Of a stretch of 64,000 bases of DNA, positions 45,624-58,994 are shown in pieces. The notes beneath the pieces are model-generated. The model saw nothing but the letters and a program-made list of their open reading frames with translations, did not search any database and was not told the origin of the DNA. A program made the translations under genes and the position numbers. This DNA comes from Pseudobutyrivibrio ruminis DSM 9787 (lineage in GTDB: Bacteria; Bacillota; Clostridia; Lachnospirales; Lachnospiraceae): the NCBI RefSeq assembly GCF_900218035.1, contig NZ_OBMR01000004.1, positions 248,001 to 312,000 on the forward strand, written 5' to 3'. How positions within the stretch are numbered: position 1 is the stretch's first letter; every line of letters begins with the position of its first letter.

Positions 45624-46397
45624 TTACTCCTCTTCTTCCTGTACGTTACCCTCGGCATCTACTTTGCCATTATATATATTTGCTAAAACCTCCGGTGTAA
45701 CTTCACTGGCAGGTCCATCATAAACGATTTCACCGGCTCTGATACCAACAACTCTGTTAGCATATTTGAGAGCTAAATCAACGTGGTGGATGTTAATTAA
45801 GATAGAAATGTTCATATCCTCGTTGATTCTCTTGAAATCACCCATAACCTGATTTGCAGTAACTGGATCAAGTGCAGCAACTGGCTCATCAGCAAGGATG
45901 ATTGCTGGATTCTGTGCAAGTGTTCTAGCAAGAGCTACTCTCTGCTGCTGTCCACCTGAAAGCTGGTCAGCACGAACGAATGCTTTATCCAAGATACCTA
46001 CTTTATCAAGACACTCAAGTGCCTGTAACTTTTCTTCCTTTGAATAAATACCGAATACTGATCTGTACCATGGCATGTCTGGTACAAGTGCTGTTAAAAC
46101 ATTTTTAATAACTGTAGTTCTAGTAATCAAATTGAATGATTGGAAGATCATTCCAATTTTTCTTCTGAAACGTCTTAGCTGCTTTCCTGAAAGTGACATA
46201 ACATCAACGTCATCTACTGTGAGCTTTCCGCTTGTTACATCGTGCATTCTGTTGATTGTACGGATAAGTGTTGACTTACCAGCACCAGAAAGTCCAATAA
46301 TAGCAACAAATTCCCCCTGCTCAATTTCAAGGTTTACATGCTTTAATCCCTCGAAACCATTAGGATATTTTTTTCCAACATCTTCAAATTTAATCAT
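45624..46397 (-). CDS. phnC: Phosphonate-type ABC transporter ATPase PhnC
   Basis: A 257-residue ABC ATPase. Walker A GLSGAGKST (about 34-42), signature LSGGQQQRVALAR, Walker B IILADEPVAALD and the H-loop HHVDLAL are intact, and the sequence matches the PhnC subfamily (MISSFNLI-like MIFQSFNLITR Q-loop). It precedes the two permease genes and follows the substrate-binding protein after a hairpin. Confidence 0.94.
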   Translation of the reverse strand: MIKFEDVGKKYPNGFEGLKHVNLEIEQGEFVAIIGLSGAGKSTLIRTINRMHDVTSGKLTVDDVDVMSLSGKQLRRFRRKIGMIFQSFNLITRTTVIKNVLTALVPDMPWYRSVFGIYSKEEKLQALECLDKVGILDKAFVRADQLSGGQQQRVALARTLAQNPAIILADEPVAALDPVTANQVMGDFKRINEDMNISILINIHHVDLALKYANRVVGIRAGEIVYDGPASEVTPEVLANIYNGKVDAEGNVQEEEE

Positions 46398-46416
46398 TTA
46401 ATAACTCCATTTCTTT

Positions 46417-46448
46417 AAAAAAAGGAAGATACCGAAATATCTTCCTTT
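46417..46448 (-). terminator. Intra-operon terminator-like hairpin between phnD and phnC
   Basis: An 11-bp stem (AAAGGAAGATA with TATCTTCCTTT) with a 6-base loop, followed on the minus strand by a T run. Partial termination here would give more binding protein than membrane components, a common arrangement for ABC uptake operons. Confidence 0.7.
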
Positions 46449-46478
46449 AATAGTTCGATTATTCGAATAAATAAAACA

Positions 46479-47537
46479 TTATTGTAATGACATAATAAGC
46501 TCTTGAGCTTTTCTCTCTGAATCGTAATCCTCTGAGTTTGCCTCAACATAACCATTGTGGCTGTAGATTGAGATTACTTCCTTACCAGCATCTGTGTTAC
46601 CGATGTTGATGAATGCCTGTGAAAGAGCAGCCTTGAAAGCATCGTCCATGATTGGAGATGACTTGCTAACGCTGATTGTATCATTGTAGATACCATCTGT
46701 TACACCAATAACATTTGTCTCATCCCAGATGCTTGCGCTTCTGCCGTACTCTGATGTCCATTTATCTTCGTTGTCACGTCTTGCGTCTGCGTATGTAACA
46801 AGTACATCTACCTGACCAGATGCAAGTCTTGAGAATGCTGTACCATAGTTATCTGATAAAGCTGTGTGTGAAAGATCTGTAATGTGCTTTCCGTAATTGT
46901 CCTGAAGCCAAAGTGAAGGATAAATATATCCTGCTGGAGATGAAGAATTCATAACGCTCCAGTTAAGTCCATCTAAATCTTCCCATGTGAGCTCTTCGCC
47001 ATTGTTTACCTTTTCAGCAACAGCCTGACCTGCCTCTGAAGGACCTGCAATGATAAGTGCTCTGTAGTATGTTACCTGCTCTGTTGTAGCCTCTGTAGGC
47101 TTGTTGTCGTTCCAATCCTTTGCATTATCGCTCTCGATTGAAAGACCGTCTCTAGTTGCTGTAAGAAGTACATCGCAACCATCGTCGTATAATACATATG
47201 TACCACCTGGAATAAGTCCAACGTCGATAGTACCAGCTGAAAGTCCCTCTCCTACTGCCTCAAAGCTAGTTCCAACTGTGATATCTACCTCGCCGATATC
47301 ATAACCAAGGCCTGCAAGCTCGTTTGTAAGGAGCTCCTTAAGTGGCTCTGTAGCTGTTACGATTTCGTCTGGCTCACGTGATGGTACGAAACCAATTGTT
47401 AATTTGTCAATTTTGACATTTCCGCTTTCTGCGTCTGTTGCCTGAGTTGTCTCAGTCTTTGTAGCGTCACTACCGCATCCAACTAATAAAGACATAGCTG
47501 TGACACCAACAAGCATTTTAGAAATAAACTTCTTCAT
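46479..47537 (-). CDS. phnD: Phosphonate-type ABC substrate-binding lipoprotein PhnD
   Basis: A 352-residue binding protein. The lipobox LLVGC (Cys21) marks lipid anchoring on the outer face. The rest follows the PhnD family: FVPSREPDEIV at the first strand, SFEAVGEGLSAGTIDVGLIP and the hinge region SSSPAGYIYPSLWL. First gene of the phn operon. No C-P lyase or phosphonatase gene is in view, so the ligand may be another phosphorus compound. Confidence 0.92.
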   Translation of the reverse strand: MKKFISKMLVGVTAMSLLVGCGSDATKTETTQATDAESGNVKIDKLTIGFVPSREPDEIVTATEPLKELLTNELAGLGYDIGEVDITVGTSFEAVGEGLSAGTIDVGLIPGGTYVLYDDGCDVLLTATRDGLSIESDNAKDWNDNKPTEATTEQVTYYRALIIAGPSEAGQAVAEKVNNGEELTWEDLDGLNWSVMNSSSPAGYIYPSLWLQDNYGKHITDLSHTALSDNYGTAFSRLASGQVDVLVTYADARRDNEDKWTSEYGRSASIWDETNVIGVTDGIYNDTISVSKSSPIMDDAFKAALSQAFINIGNTDAGKEVISIYSHNGYVEANSEDYDSERKAQELIMSLQ

Positions 47538-47569
47538 CTTTCCCCTCCTGGAATATAATTATCCTTGTT

Positions 47570-47598
47570 ATGCTACATTATTATAGTCGGATATGCAA
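47570..47598 (-). promoter_or_regulatory. Putative phnD promoter
   Basis: On the minus strand TTGCAT (47593-47598) and TAGCAT (47570-47575) are 17 bases apart, 32 bases upstream of the start. A TATAAT at 47580-47585 offers an alternative -10 without a good -35. Confidence 0.45.
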
Positions 47599-47630
47599 GC
47601 ACGATTTAATTTCTGTTTTTATTTAAATAC

Positions 47631-47658
47631 AAAAAAATGGCGCCACGTATGGCGCCAT
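47631..47658 (-). terminator. Terminator of the ATP synthase operon
   Basis: On the minus strand an 8-bp stem (ATGGCGCC with GGCGCCAT) with a 6-base loop is followed directly by seven T. It lies just beyond the coiled-coil gene that ends the atp operon. Confidence 0.85.
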
Positions 47659-47671
47659 AATTTTACAAAAT

Positions 47672-47899
47672 TTATTCACTTGGTTTTTGGGATGCTCCAC
47701 GTCTCTGCTGATAGACCATGCTAAGCATGTCCTGTTGATATTTATCATCATTGCTAAGGACCTTTAATTTATCCTTAACCACATTCTTACGAGCACGGAG
47801 AGTTTCAAGCTCCTTGAGAAGATTAGCCTCTTCGTCCTCATATGATTTTAATTCTCTCTTGAGATCTTCTATATCTCGTTTTGTCTCAGCATCTAACAT
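47672..47899 (-). CDS. Small coiled-coil protein at end of atp operon
   Basis: A 75-residue charged protein, a single coiled coil (about residues 5-48: DIEDLKRELKSYEDEEANLL and onward) followed by a loose polar tail. No family is recognised. It starts 25 bases after atpC and before the operon terminator, so it is co-expressed with the ATP synthase. It might be a small regulator, but nothing in the sequence proves that. Confidence 0.6.
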   Translation of the reverse strand: MLDAETKRDIEDLKRELKSYEDEEANLLKELETLRARKNVVKDKLKVLSNDDKYQQDMLSMVYQQRRGASQKPSE

Positions 47900-47924
47900 G
47901 TTATGCCTCCCCTAATTCCTATGA

Positions 47925-48329
47925 TTATTTTGCTTTTATGTCCTGACGAACCAATGCCTTCTTTAAGGCTACCTCAGCTCTAAGCACATCAAGATTTGCA
48001 TCCTTTTCAGCTAGACGAGCTCTCGCTCTGTCTTCCGCGCTACGGGCACGTTCAACATCAATCTCATCTGGCCATTCAGCAATTTCAGCAAGCAATGTCA
48101 CCTTGTCTGGAAGTATTTCAGCGAGTCCCGCATGAACTGCAGCCTTTTTCACTCCCTCTGCCTCGGTGATGGTACAAATACCTGGTGCTATAACTGTCGT
48201 TAAGGGGATGTGCTTTGGCAGAACGCCAATTTCACCCTCAACTGTATTGAATTCAACCATTGTTGCTTCACCTTCGTAGAAAGTACGCTCAGGTGTAATG
48301 ATTGAAACTTTAAAGGTGTTATCTGCCAT
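47925..48329 (-). CDS. atpC: ATP synthase epsilon subunit
   Basis: F1 epsilon, 134 residues: N-terminal beta sandwich (FKVSIITPERTFYEGEATMV, GEIGVLPKHIPL) and C-terminal two-helix arm (VERARSAEDRARARLAEKDA). The arm can inhibit ATP hydrolysis. Last core gene of the operon, 13 bases after atpD. Confidence 0.96.
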   Translation of the reverse strand: MADNTFKVSIITPERTFYEGEATMVEFNTVEGEIGVLPKHIPLTTVIAPGICTITEAEGVKKAAVHAGLAEILPDKVTLLAEIAEWPDEIDVERARSAEDRARARLAEKDANLDVLRAEVALKKALVRQDIKAK

Positions 48330-48342
48330 GAAACGCCACCTC

Positions 48343-50629
<2,287 letters not shown>

Positions 50630-50644
50630 AACAGATCACCCTCC

Positions 50645-52700
<2,056 letters not shown>

Positions 52701-52713
<13 letters not shown>

Positions 52714-53216
52714 GTTCCTTCACCCATTTCCTTAAGTGTTTGCTCTACTAAGGAATTCTGAATTGTTGTGTCGATGTTTGCAGCTACAACCTTCTGTGCC
52801 ATCAATGCAGCTACAGAAATCATTTCCTGCTTAACCTCGTCTGCAACCTTCTTCTTCTCGAGCTCAGCTTCCTCATTTGCTCTTGCAATGATTGCTGCAG
52901 CTTCTTCCTTAGCGTCGCTTACAATCTTGGTTTCACTCTTTAAGGCTTTTTGTCTTGCTTCTGCTAAAATTTCATCACGCTCTTTGCTGATGTTCTTTAG
53001 CTTTGCTTCGTACTCTGCCTTTAGCTTTTCTGCCTCTTCCTTTTCTTTCTTTGCATCTGCAATGTCCCTTGCAATGCCATCTTTTCTATCCTGCAAAAGC
53101 TTTCTTGCTGGATTGAAAAGCTTGTTAGACATTATAAGGAATAGGAAGAACATTGCTATGGCTAAAAGCACTACATCATTTACTAACTGAAAGTCTAAAT
53201 CAAATAGTCTTTCCAA
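52701..53216 (-). CDS. atpF: ATP synthase b subunit
   Basis: The peripheral stalk, 171 residues: a single membrane helix (about 10-30) and a long charged helix (AKKEKEEAEKLKAEYEAKL and beyond) rich in Ala, Glu and Lys that dimerises. Overlaps atpH by 13 bases, implying coupled translation. Confidence 0.96.
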
Positions 53217-53256
53217 CTTTTAGCCCTCCTTCTTAAAAATTTTCTTCCTAGTTTCC

Positions 53257-53550
<294 letters not shown>

Positions 53551-53560
53551 TCAGTCCCTT

Positions 53561-54289
53561 TTAAGAATCACCGTAAGACTGAGCTATGTATGTCATTGTC
53601 AACATACAGAATACATAGGTCTGGATTGCACCTGAGAAAATATCGAAGTATACATGCAATGCTGCAGGCCATATCAAGGCGAACTTTCCTAGCAATCCAT
53701 ATACAAGACCCATAATGATTGTTCCTGAAAGAACGTTTGCAAATAAACGTAGTGACATTGAAATAGGCACCGCAATATCAGATATTACGTTGATTGGCAT
53801 CCAGATAGGTAGCCATGGTGGCAATGGAGAACACTTGTCAATCCAAATGTCCTTCGCGCTCTGGTGCCTTACCTTTACTACATGAATGCAAACAAAGGTA
53901 ATTAATGCAAGGGCCAATGTTGTGCCGTAATCGGCTGTTGGTGGTCTTAAGCCAACCAAACCGGATAAGTTAGATACCAAAATGAAACAGAATATGGTAC
54001 AAATCCAGTTTGCAAACACTGGTGCGTGCTTACCCATACTTCCTTCCACCATCTTATCTAAGAGTCCTACTATCAACTCCAAGATACTCTGGAAGGTATC
54101 AGGAACTTCAGTGGCATGCTTCAGCTTACGGTTGGCAATAAGAGAAAATATAACCAACGCAAGCCACACGATAAGGATGCAGACATGGGAAGTTGTGATC
54201 CAAACTTCATGACCAAAGACTTCGTATTTGAACAAGCCTTTTATCATGTCCACAGTATCGCTTGAGGCCAGCAAAATTCCTTCTGTCAC
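53561..54289 (-). CDS. atpB: ATP synthase a subunit
   Basis: The F0 stator channel, 242 residues with about five to six membrane helices. The conserved arginine lies in SMSLRLFANVLSG, the helix facing the c ring, and the QTYVFCMLTMTYI end is typical. It overlaps atpI by 4 bases. Confidence 0.96.
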   Translation of the reverse strand: MTEGILLASSDTVDMIKGLFKYEVFGHEVWITTSHVCILIVWLALVIFSLIANRKLKHATEVPDTFQSILELIVGLLDKMVEGSMGKHAPVFANWICTIFCFILVSNLSGLVGLRPPTADYGTTLALALITFVCIHVVKVRHQSAKDIWIDKCSPLPPWLPIWMPINVISDIAVPISMSLRLFANVLSGTIIMGLVYGLLGKFALIWPAALHVYFDIFSGAIQTYVFCMLTMTYIAQSYGDS

Positions 54290-54732
54290 ACTTTCACCTC
54301 CTTTGTATTAAGTTCTTCATCATTACCCTCGGATATATTGGAACTAGTTTTTCCGAGTCTTTTTATTAGCAAAGGCTGTGCATACGCACTTACCTTAAGC
54401 CCTAAAATACCGATGATTGCTGTAAACATGTTGCCAAGTTTAAAGACCATCATCAAAATCATCACTGCGCATACGATTAAGTATCGCATCACAGATTTGA
54501 AGGAAAGATATTTTTCATGCCCCTTTCCTATGCGAACTGATTCTTCGATAATCATTGCAATGTGGATTGCCATAAATGTGGCACATCCAACTCCTATTAG
54601 AAGTCCGCTGGTGTATCTGACTTTATCAGTTACAAACCAAACCCCAATCAGTTCAATTAAAACACCGTATATAAGTATTCCTAAAACCAAGCCAGGTAGA
54701 GCTTGATTTAGTCTTTTCATCCAATTAATCAT
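54286..54732 (-). CDS. atpI: ATP synthase accessory protein AtpI
   Basis: A 148-residue membrane protein of four helices in the usual AtpI place before atpB; AtpI helps assemble the c ring. The ATG at 54732 is preceded by AGAGGAAA and overlaps the end of the previous gene by a few bases; a longer reading would run through that gene. Sequence conservation is low, so the name rests on size, helices and position. Confidence 0.7.
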   Translation of the reverse strand: MINWMKRLNQALPGLVLGILIYGVLIELIGVWFVTDKVRYTSGLLIGVGCATFMAIHIAMIIEESVRIGKGHEKYLSFKSVMRYLIVCAVMILMMVFKLGNMFTAIIGILGLKVSAYAQPLLIKRLGKTSSNISEGNDEELNTKEVKV

Positions 54733-55027
54733 GCTTTTCCTCTGACTGATTTTTTGCCTCTTCTTCCAGACGTCTTGCTCGCTGCCCTGGGGATTCTTCA
54801 TTCTTTAAGTATCCCTTAACAGAACGATATGCCCCGTTAAATGCAGCAACTATGCCTATCAGAATTCCTCCGATAATATACATGTCGCTGTGAGAACTAG
54901 TCACTTTTGATAACACAATCCCCACTGCCATACATAAGAAAATCGGCACTATTACATTTATTCCAAATTGAAGTACCATTACTAGCGAATTGGCCACTTC
55001 ACGATTTGTCTTTTTCTTGTCCCTCAA
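54725..55027 (-). CDS. AtpZ-like F0F1 accessory protein
   Basis: A 100-residue protein with two membrane helices (about 15-40 and 48-65) and a charged tail (GQRARRLEEEAKNQSEEKHD). It matches the ATPase_gene1/AtpZ family found at the head of atp operons, proposed to help with Mg2+ or assembly. First gene of the operon; the dCMP deaminase gene ends 32 bases upstream. Confidence 0.8.
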   Translation of the reverse strand: MRDKKKTNREVANSLVMVLQFGINVIVPIFLCMAVGIVLSKVTSSHSDMYIIGGILIGIVAAFNGAYRSVKGYLKNEESPGQRARRLEEEAKNQSEEKHD

Positions 55028-55059
55028 TGTAAGCTCCTATTTGTTCAATTTACAGTTGC

Positions 55060-55545
55060 TTAAAGTGTAAATGAAATCTCTCTACCAGTATGCTTGTACT
55101 GATAGAACTCTACTCCAGCAGCTCTGAGCATGCGCTTTGATGCTATAACTGATGGTGTATTTTCGTATTTATCACTGTCGTAGATAACAGTTTTAATGCC
55201 TGACTGAATAATAGCCTTTGCACATTCGTTACATGGAAATAGTGACACGTACAGCTTTGAACCTTCCAGTGAACCACCTCTGTAGTTTAGGATAGCGTTC
55301 AATTCGCTGTGTGTTGTATAGAAATATTTATTTTCCAGAGGGTCCCCTACTCTTGCCCAAGGGAACTCATCATCTGAACATCCATTTGGAAAACCATTGT
55401 AGCCCATTGATAAAATCTTATTGTCCTGGCTAACAATACAAGCTCCAACCTGTGTATTTGGGTCCTTAGATCTCATACCCGATAATACTGCAACGCCCAT
55501 AAAGTACTCATCCCAGCTAATATAATCAAGTCTCTTATCACTCAT
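55060..55545 (-). CDS. dCMP deaminase (ComEB-type)
   Basis: A zinc deaminase of 161 residues that turns dCMP to dUMP for dTTP synthesis. The zinc and proton-shuttle motif HSELNAIL (His and Glu, about 79-86) and PCNECAKA (about 105-112) are intact. The N-terminal WDEYFMGVAVLSGMRSKDPN is typical of the family. It lies between the phosphatase homologue and the atp operon in one direction. Confidence 0.93.
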   Translation of the reverse strand: MSDKRLDYISWDEYFMGVAVLSGMRSKDPNTQVGACIVSQDNKILSMGYNGFPNGCSDDEFPWARVGDPLENKYFYTTHSELNAILNYRGGSLEGSKLYVSLFPCNECAKAIIQSGIKTVIYDSDKYENTPSVIASKRMLRAAGVEFYQYKHTGREISFTL

Positions 55546-55589
55546 GGTCTATTCCTCCAATACGTATATAATTCTTGCCTTATTTATAT

Positions 55590-56042
55590 TTATGCCTCAA
55601 TAACCCTCATTAACTTCTCAATCGAAGCCTTTAAGACTTCGTAGCACAAACCATAGGTCTGTACTGAGCCACCGTAGGGATCCATCACCTCAAGCTCGTC
55701 CCCAACGAGCTCGTTTAAGAGGCGTGTATTTTCCTCTGTGGCGTTTGCATATTCACTTAATATTTTTTGCCTTTGGGTCTCTTCCATTGTGATTACAAGT
55801 GTGGATTCGGAAAAATCCGTATCTAGTAACTGTTTGGAAGAGTAATCCTTCAGCGTAGTGCCATTACTGATTAAAATCGCTTCCGCCTTTTGATTCAACG
55901 GCTCCGGGAACTGAACTATAAGTCCCCTGGCCTCACAAATTATCGGCCTGCTGTGCTCAGTGGCATGGAAAATCGCCGCCGCCATGGGGGCTCTCGATGT
56001 TCCACTACCGGAAGCAAAAATCACTCTATTAATATTTTTCAT
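55590..56042 (-). CDS. LMW protein-tyrosine-phosphatase homologue lacking the catalytic Cys
   Basis: A 150-residue protein of the low-molecular-weight phosphatase fold (arsenate reductase-like). The family's P-loop C-x5-R-S-P reads ASGSGTSRAPMA here (about 10-21), so the nucleophilic cysteine is serine while the arginine is kept. The general-acid Asp loop (MDPYGGS, about 119-125) remains. It is therefore probably not a normal phosphatase; it might bind phosphoprotein or phosphate. It follows sua5, the same neighbour pair as ywlC-ywlE in Bacillus. Confidence 0.8.
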   Translation of the reverse strand: MKNINRVIFASGSGTSRAPMAAAIFHATEHSRPIICEARGLIVQFPEPLNQKAEAILISNGTTLKDYSSKQLLDTDFSESTLVITMEETQRQKILSEYANATEENTRLLNELVGDELEVMDPYGGSVQTYGLCYEVLKASIEKLMRVIEA

Positions 56043-56071
56043 TCCATATTCTCCTGACTGCCGGTTGATGC

Positions 56072-57133
56072 CTAAACGTCAAGTGTCTTCTGACCAGCTG
56101 CTTTCAACAATCGATTCATGATTGCCTGCCCCATATTTGGAGTAGCGAAGCTTTCAGAATATATCAAATCTACACCAAGTTCGTCAAACTTTCGTAGAAT
56201 GTCGTAAAGATTGTGAGCTATGCTGCCCTCGTCAGATCTGTCCCCTATTACAAGAATCTGACCATCGCTATATCTATCCGCAGTTTCTGATGTAGCGATA
56301 ATACCAACCTTTGAACCAGCCTCAATTGCTGCTTTTGTAAGCTCGTTGATTTTGGCTACGACTTTATCCTCATCACCGGAAATGATAGTCAAATCACCCT
56401 TAGGTGCATAATGCTTATATCTCATTCCTGGTGCTTTTGGCTTTGCTCCACTGGTGGTGCCTTTGTCGTTGTAGACAATGCCTGGGTCAATTCTGACCTC
56501 TCCAACCACCTCTTTCAGCATTTCCATATTGATGTATCCTGGCCTAAGGATTGTAACAACATCCTCTGTCAAATCTACGATGGTAGACTCCAATCCGATA
56601 TCTACAGCACCTCCATCCAAGATGGCGTCTATCTTTCCTGATAAATCCTCGTATACGTGACTAGCCTTTGTAGGGCTTGGACGACCTGATGTGTTGGCAC
56701 TAGGTGCTGCAATCATACATCCACTTTCCTCAATAAGTGCTAAGGCGATTGGATTGTTTGGCATTCTTACTGCCACCGTATCAAGACCACCTGTTGTCTC
56801 GTATGGGATAACCTCGTTTTTGTTGACCACCATTGTAAGTGGCCCTGGCCAAAATGCATCTGCCAGCTTTTTAGCGTTCTCTGGCAAATCCTTTGAAATT
56901 TCTTGTAACTGTGAGAACCTTGCAATATGTACAATTAAAGGGTTGTCCGATGGACGACCCTTTGCTGCGTATATCTTACGCGAGGCCTCCTTATCTTTGG
57001 CGTCTCCGCCTAATCCGTAAACTGTCTCTGTCGGAAAGGCTACAAGCCCTCCCTTTCTAAGTATCTCAGAAGCCTCACTGATATATTCCATATTGATTGG
57101 CTCTGCAGAAACATCCATAATCCTAGTAATCAT
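56072..57133 (-). CDS. Threonylcarbamoyl-AMP synthase (Sua5 type)
   Basis: The first enzyme of tRNA t6A37 synthesis; it makes threonylcarbamoyl-AMP from Thr, CO2 and ATP. YrdC domain about 15-205 (GGLVAFPTETVYGLGGDA, KGRPSDNPLIVH, MIAAPSANTSGRPSPT) plus a C-terminal Sua5 domain (about 235-350) joined by a linker with PGMRYKHYAPKG, giving 354 residues. The start is uncertain: the best promoter puts transcription at about 57134, so the ATG at 57133 would be almost leaderless; 57118 is an alternative. Confidence 0.92.
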   Translation of the reverse strand: MITRIMDVSAEPINMEYISEASEILRKGGLVAFPTETVYGLGGDAKDKEASRKIYAAKGRPSDNPLIVHIARFSQLQEISKDLPENAKKLADAFWPGPLTMVVNKNEVIPYETTGGLDTVAVRMPNNPIALALIEESGCMIAAPSANTSGRPSPTKASHVYEDLSGKIDAILDGGAVDIGLESTIVDLTEDVVTILRPGYINMEMLKEVVGEVRIDPGIVYNDKGTTSGAKPKAPGMRYKHYAPKGDLTIISGDEDKVVAKINELTKAAIEAGSKVGIIATSETADRYSDGQILVIGDRSDEGSIAHNLYDILRKFDELGVDLIYSESFATPNMGQAIMNRLLKAAGQKTLDV

Positions 57134-57140
57134 ACTCAAA

Positions 57141-57168
57141 ATTATATCACTTTTCCATTAGAACTCAA
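57141..57168 (-). promoter_or_regulatory. Promoter of the sua5 gene
   Basis: On the minus strand TTGAGT (57163-57168) and TATAAT (57141-57146) are 16 bases apart. The -10 box ends 8 bases before the first plausible ATG. Confidence 0.65.
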
Positions 57169-57219
57169 TCTTTTTGAACTGTTACAAAGCCCATAAAACC
57201 ATGATTTTTTTGTGTTCTC

Positions 57220-58962
57220 TTATAGGTACTTTGCAATAATATTCCATACTCCTGTGCTATCAAAGCCTTTCTTCCAGAAGGCTCCTCCAGCCAGATTGTA
57301 TTTATCCATTACCTTTAACTTTTCTTCGATGGAAGTTTCATCCTCCACCCAAATCTTGTAAGTTGTGCTTCCATCAGCATATTCTGCGTAGTACTGACCG
57401 TACTCATCTGACCATGCTGCAGATACACCATTTGTCTTAAGATATGACTGGATTGCATCCATTCCATAAGCTGTGCTATCAACAGAACCATCCTCTGCCA
57501 CTTCCCAAACTCTACAATAGAATGGCATACCAAGGATTACCTGTTCAGCTGGTACATCATTAAGTGTGTCAGCCACACCTTGATCTACCCAATTAATAGA
57601 TGCAACAGAACCTGCTTCTTCGCTTCCGCCGTAGTGCTCATCGTAACCCATGATGATTACATAATCCGCATACTTAGCCTGCTCTGCTCGATTATAAATC
57701 TCAGATGAAGCAGTAGGTACATAATTGTCTACTGAAAGAATGATATCGTTCTTTTCACATTTAATTGAAAGCTCCTTGATGAACTGAATATATCCATCTG
57801 CTGCACTTCCTGAGAGCTGCTCGATATCAATATTGATTCCATCAAGACCGTATGTTATAGCCTGCGCAATAAGATTATTAACTAATGCGTCTCTTGATGA
57901 TGTAGTGTTTAATACTGTTGTTGTATCAACATCTGCATCCTCAAGATTGCTCACAAGGCCCCATACCTGTACATTATTTGCATGACATGTACTTACATAT
58001 GAAGAGCTTGCGATTGAAGCAATTCCGCCTTTGTTATCACTCAAATAGAACCAGGTAGGTGACATAACATCAACGCCTGTTGAACTTGCAAGAACTGTAG
58101 CAATATCTCCATTTGCTGACTGGTTTGTAACCTGATGCCAAAGCAATGAAATATCCTGTCCTGCAGAAATATGGTTGTATGTACGCTCAGGCAACTCCGC
58201 TTCAACTGTCTCAGTGCTCTTAAATGTTATGGCACTATTTTTGATGTAACCCATTACACCATTTTCTGAAACAACAAAGCTCCACTTACCTGTATCACGA
58301 ACAACGTAAATAGATTCGCCCTTTGTGACATCCTCAAGGACTGGGCTCTTTGGACCATTAAGCTTTCTAATCTGAGTCTTACGCTTTGCTGTATACACAT
58401 CTGTAGATGAACCAACAGTCTGGACAACAACTCTATCAGGCTCTGAATAATAATTAATCTTGAAATCTGTAAGAAGCTTAAGATAATCCTCAGCAATATA
58501 GACTGTATCATCCTGCGCCAAAACTACTGGCAAGCCAAGGCTATTATTACTCTTATCTATTGAATAATCTGCACTACCAACTGTAGCTGTATAAACCTCA
58601 GAATCAGTAGCATATCTCAGAGTAATCTCTGATGAATCGTAAACATATCCATCATCCAGATAATCCTTTACAAATCCAAGCTCCAAATAAACATTGCCAT
58701 CATTTACTATGGCATAACCATGCTCCTCAAGCTCAGAACTGATATACTCTCCATCCAAAACGACCGCTGCTTCGTTTTCATGGAAGACCTGGAAGTAATC
58801 TGCCAAATCCATATGCTCTTTTGTAGGCGTATACTTCTTAATGGCGTATATTCCTACAATCAGCACCGCAAGAGCTATAATTCCTGCCGCAATGTAAATA
58901 TACCCCCTCGGAATCCTAAATCTTTTCTTTCTCTTTCGTCTATGTCTATACGTATTGCTCAT
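57220..58962 (-). CDS. GH18 glycoside hydrolase with SH3 domain (spore/cell-wall type)
   Basis: A 580-residue membrane-anchored enzyme. A basic N-terminus and one TM helix (about 20-42) are followed by a copper-amine-oxidase-N-like region (about 55-175), an SH3-type domain (about 180-245; KGESIYVVRDTGKWSFVVSE) and a GH18 barrel (about 260-580). The catalytic DxxDxDxE motif is intact (DGINIDIE, Glu near residue 377). The layout resembles YaaH/YdhD-type cell-wall N-acetylglucosaminidases. The ATG at 58962 has GAGGGAG. A promoter-like TATACT lies at 58994-58999 on this strand, overlapping the edge of the large inverted repeat. Confidence 0.9.
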   Translation of the reverse strand: MSNTYRHRRKRKKRFRIPRGYIYIAAGIIALAVLIVGIYAIKKYTPTKEHMDLADYFQVFHENEAAVVLDGEYISSELEEHGYAIVNDGNVYLELGFVKDYLDDGYVYDSSEITLRYATDSEVYTATVGSADYSIDKSNNSLGLPVVLAQDDTVYIAEDYLKLLTDFKINYYSEPDRVVVQTVGSSTDVYTAKRKTQIRKLNGPKSPVLEDVTKGESIYVVRDTGKWSFVVSENGVMGYIKNSAITFKSTETVEAELPERTYNHISAGQDISLLWHQVTNQSANGDIATVLASSTGVDVMSPTWFYLSDNKGGIASIASSSYVSTCHANNVQVWGLVSNLEDADVDTTTVLNTTSSRDALVNNLIAQAITYGLDGINIDIEQLSGSAADGYIQFIKELSIKCEKNDIILSVDNYVPTASSEIYNRAEQAKYADYVIIMGYDEHYGGSEEAGSVASINWVDQGVADTLNDVPAEQVILGMPFYCRVWEVAEDGSVDSTAYGMDAIQSYLKTNGVSAAWSDEYGQYYAEYADGSTTYKIWVEDETSIEEKLKVMDKYNLAGGAFWKKGFDSTGVWNIIAKYL

Positions 58963-58994
58963 AAGCATCTCCCTCGTATCTATTTTCCCTCAAA

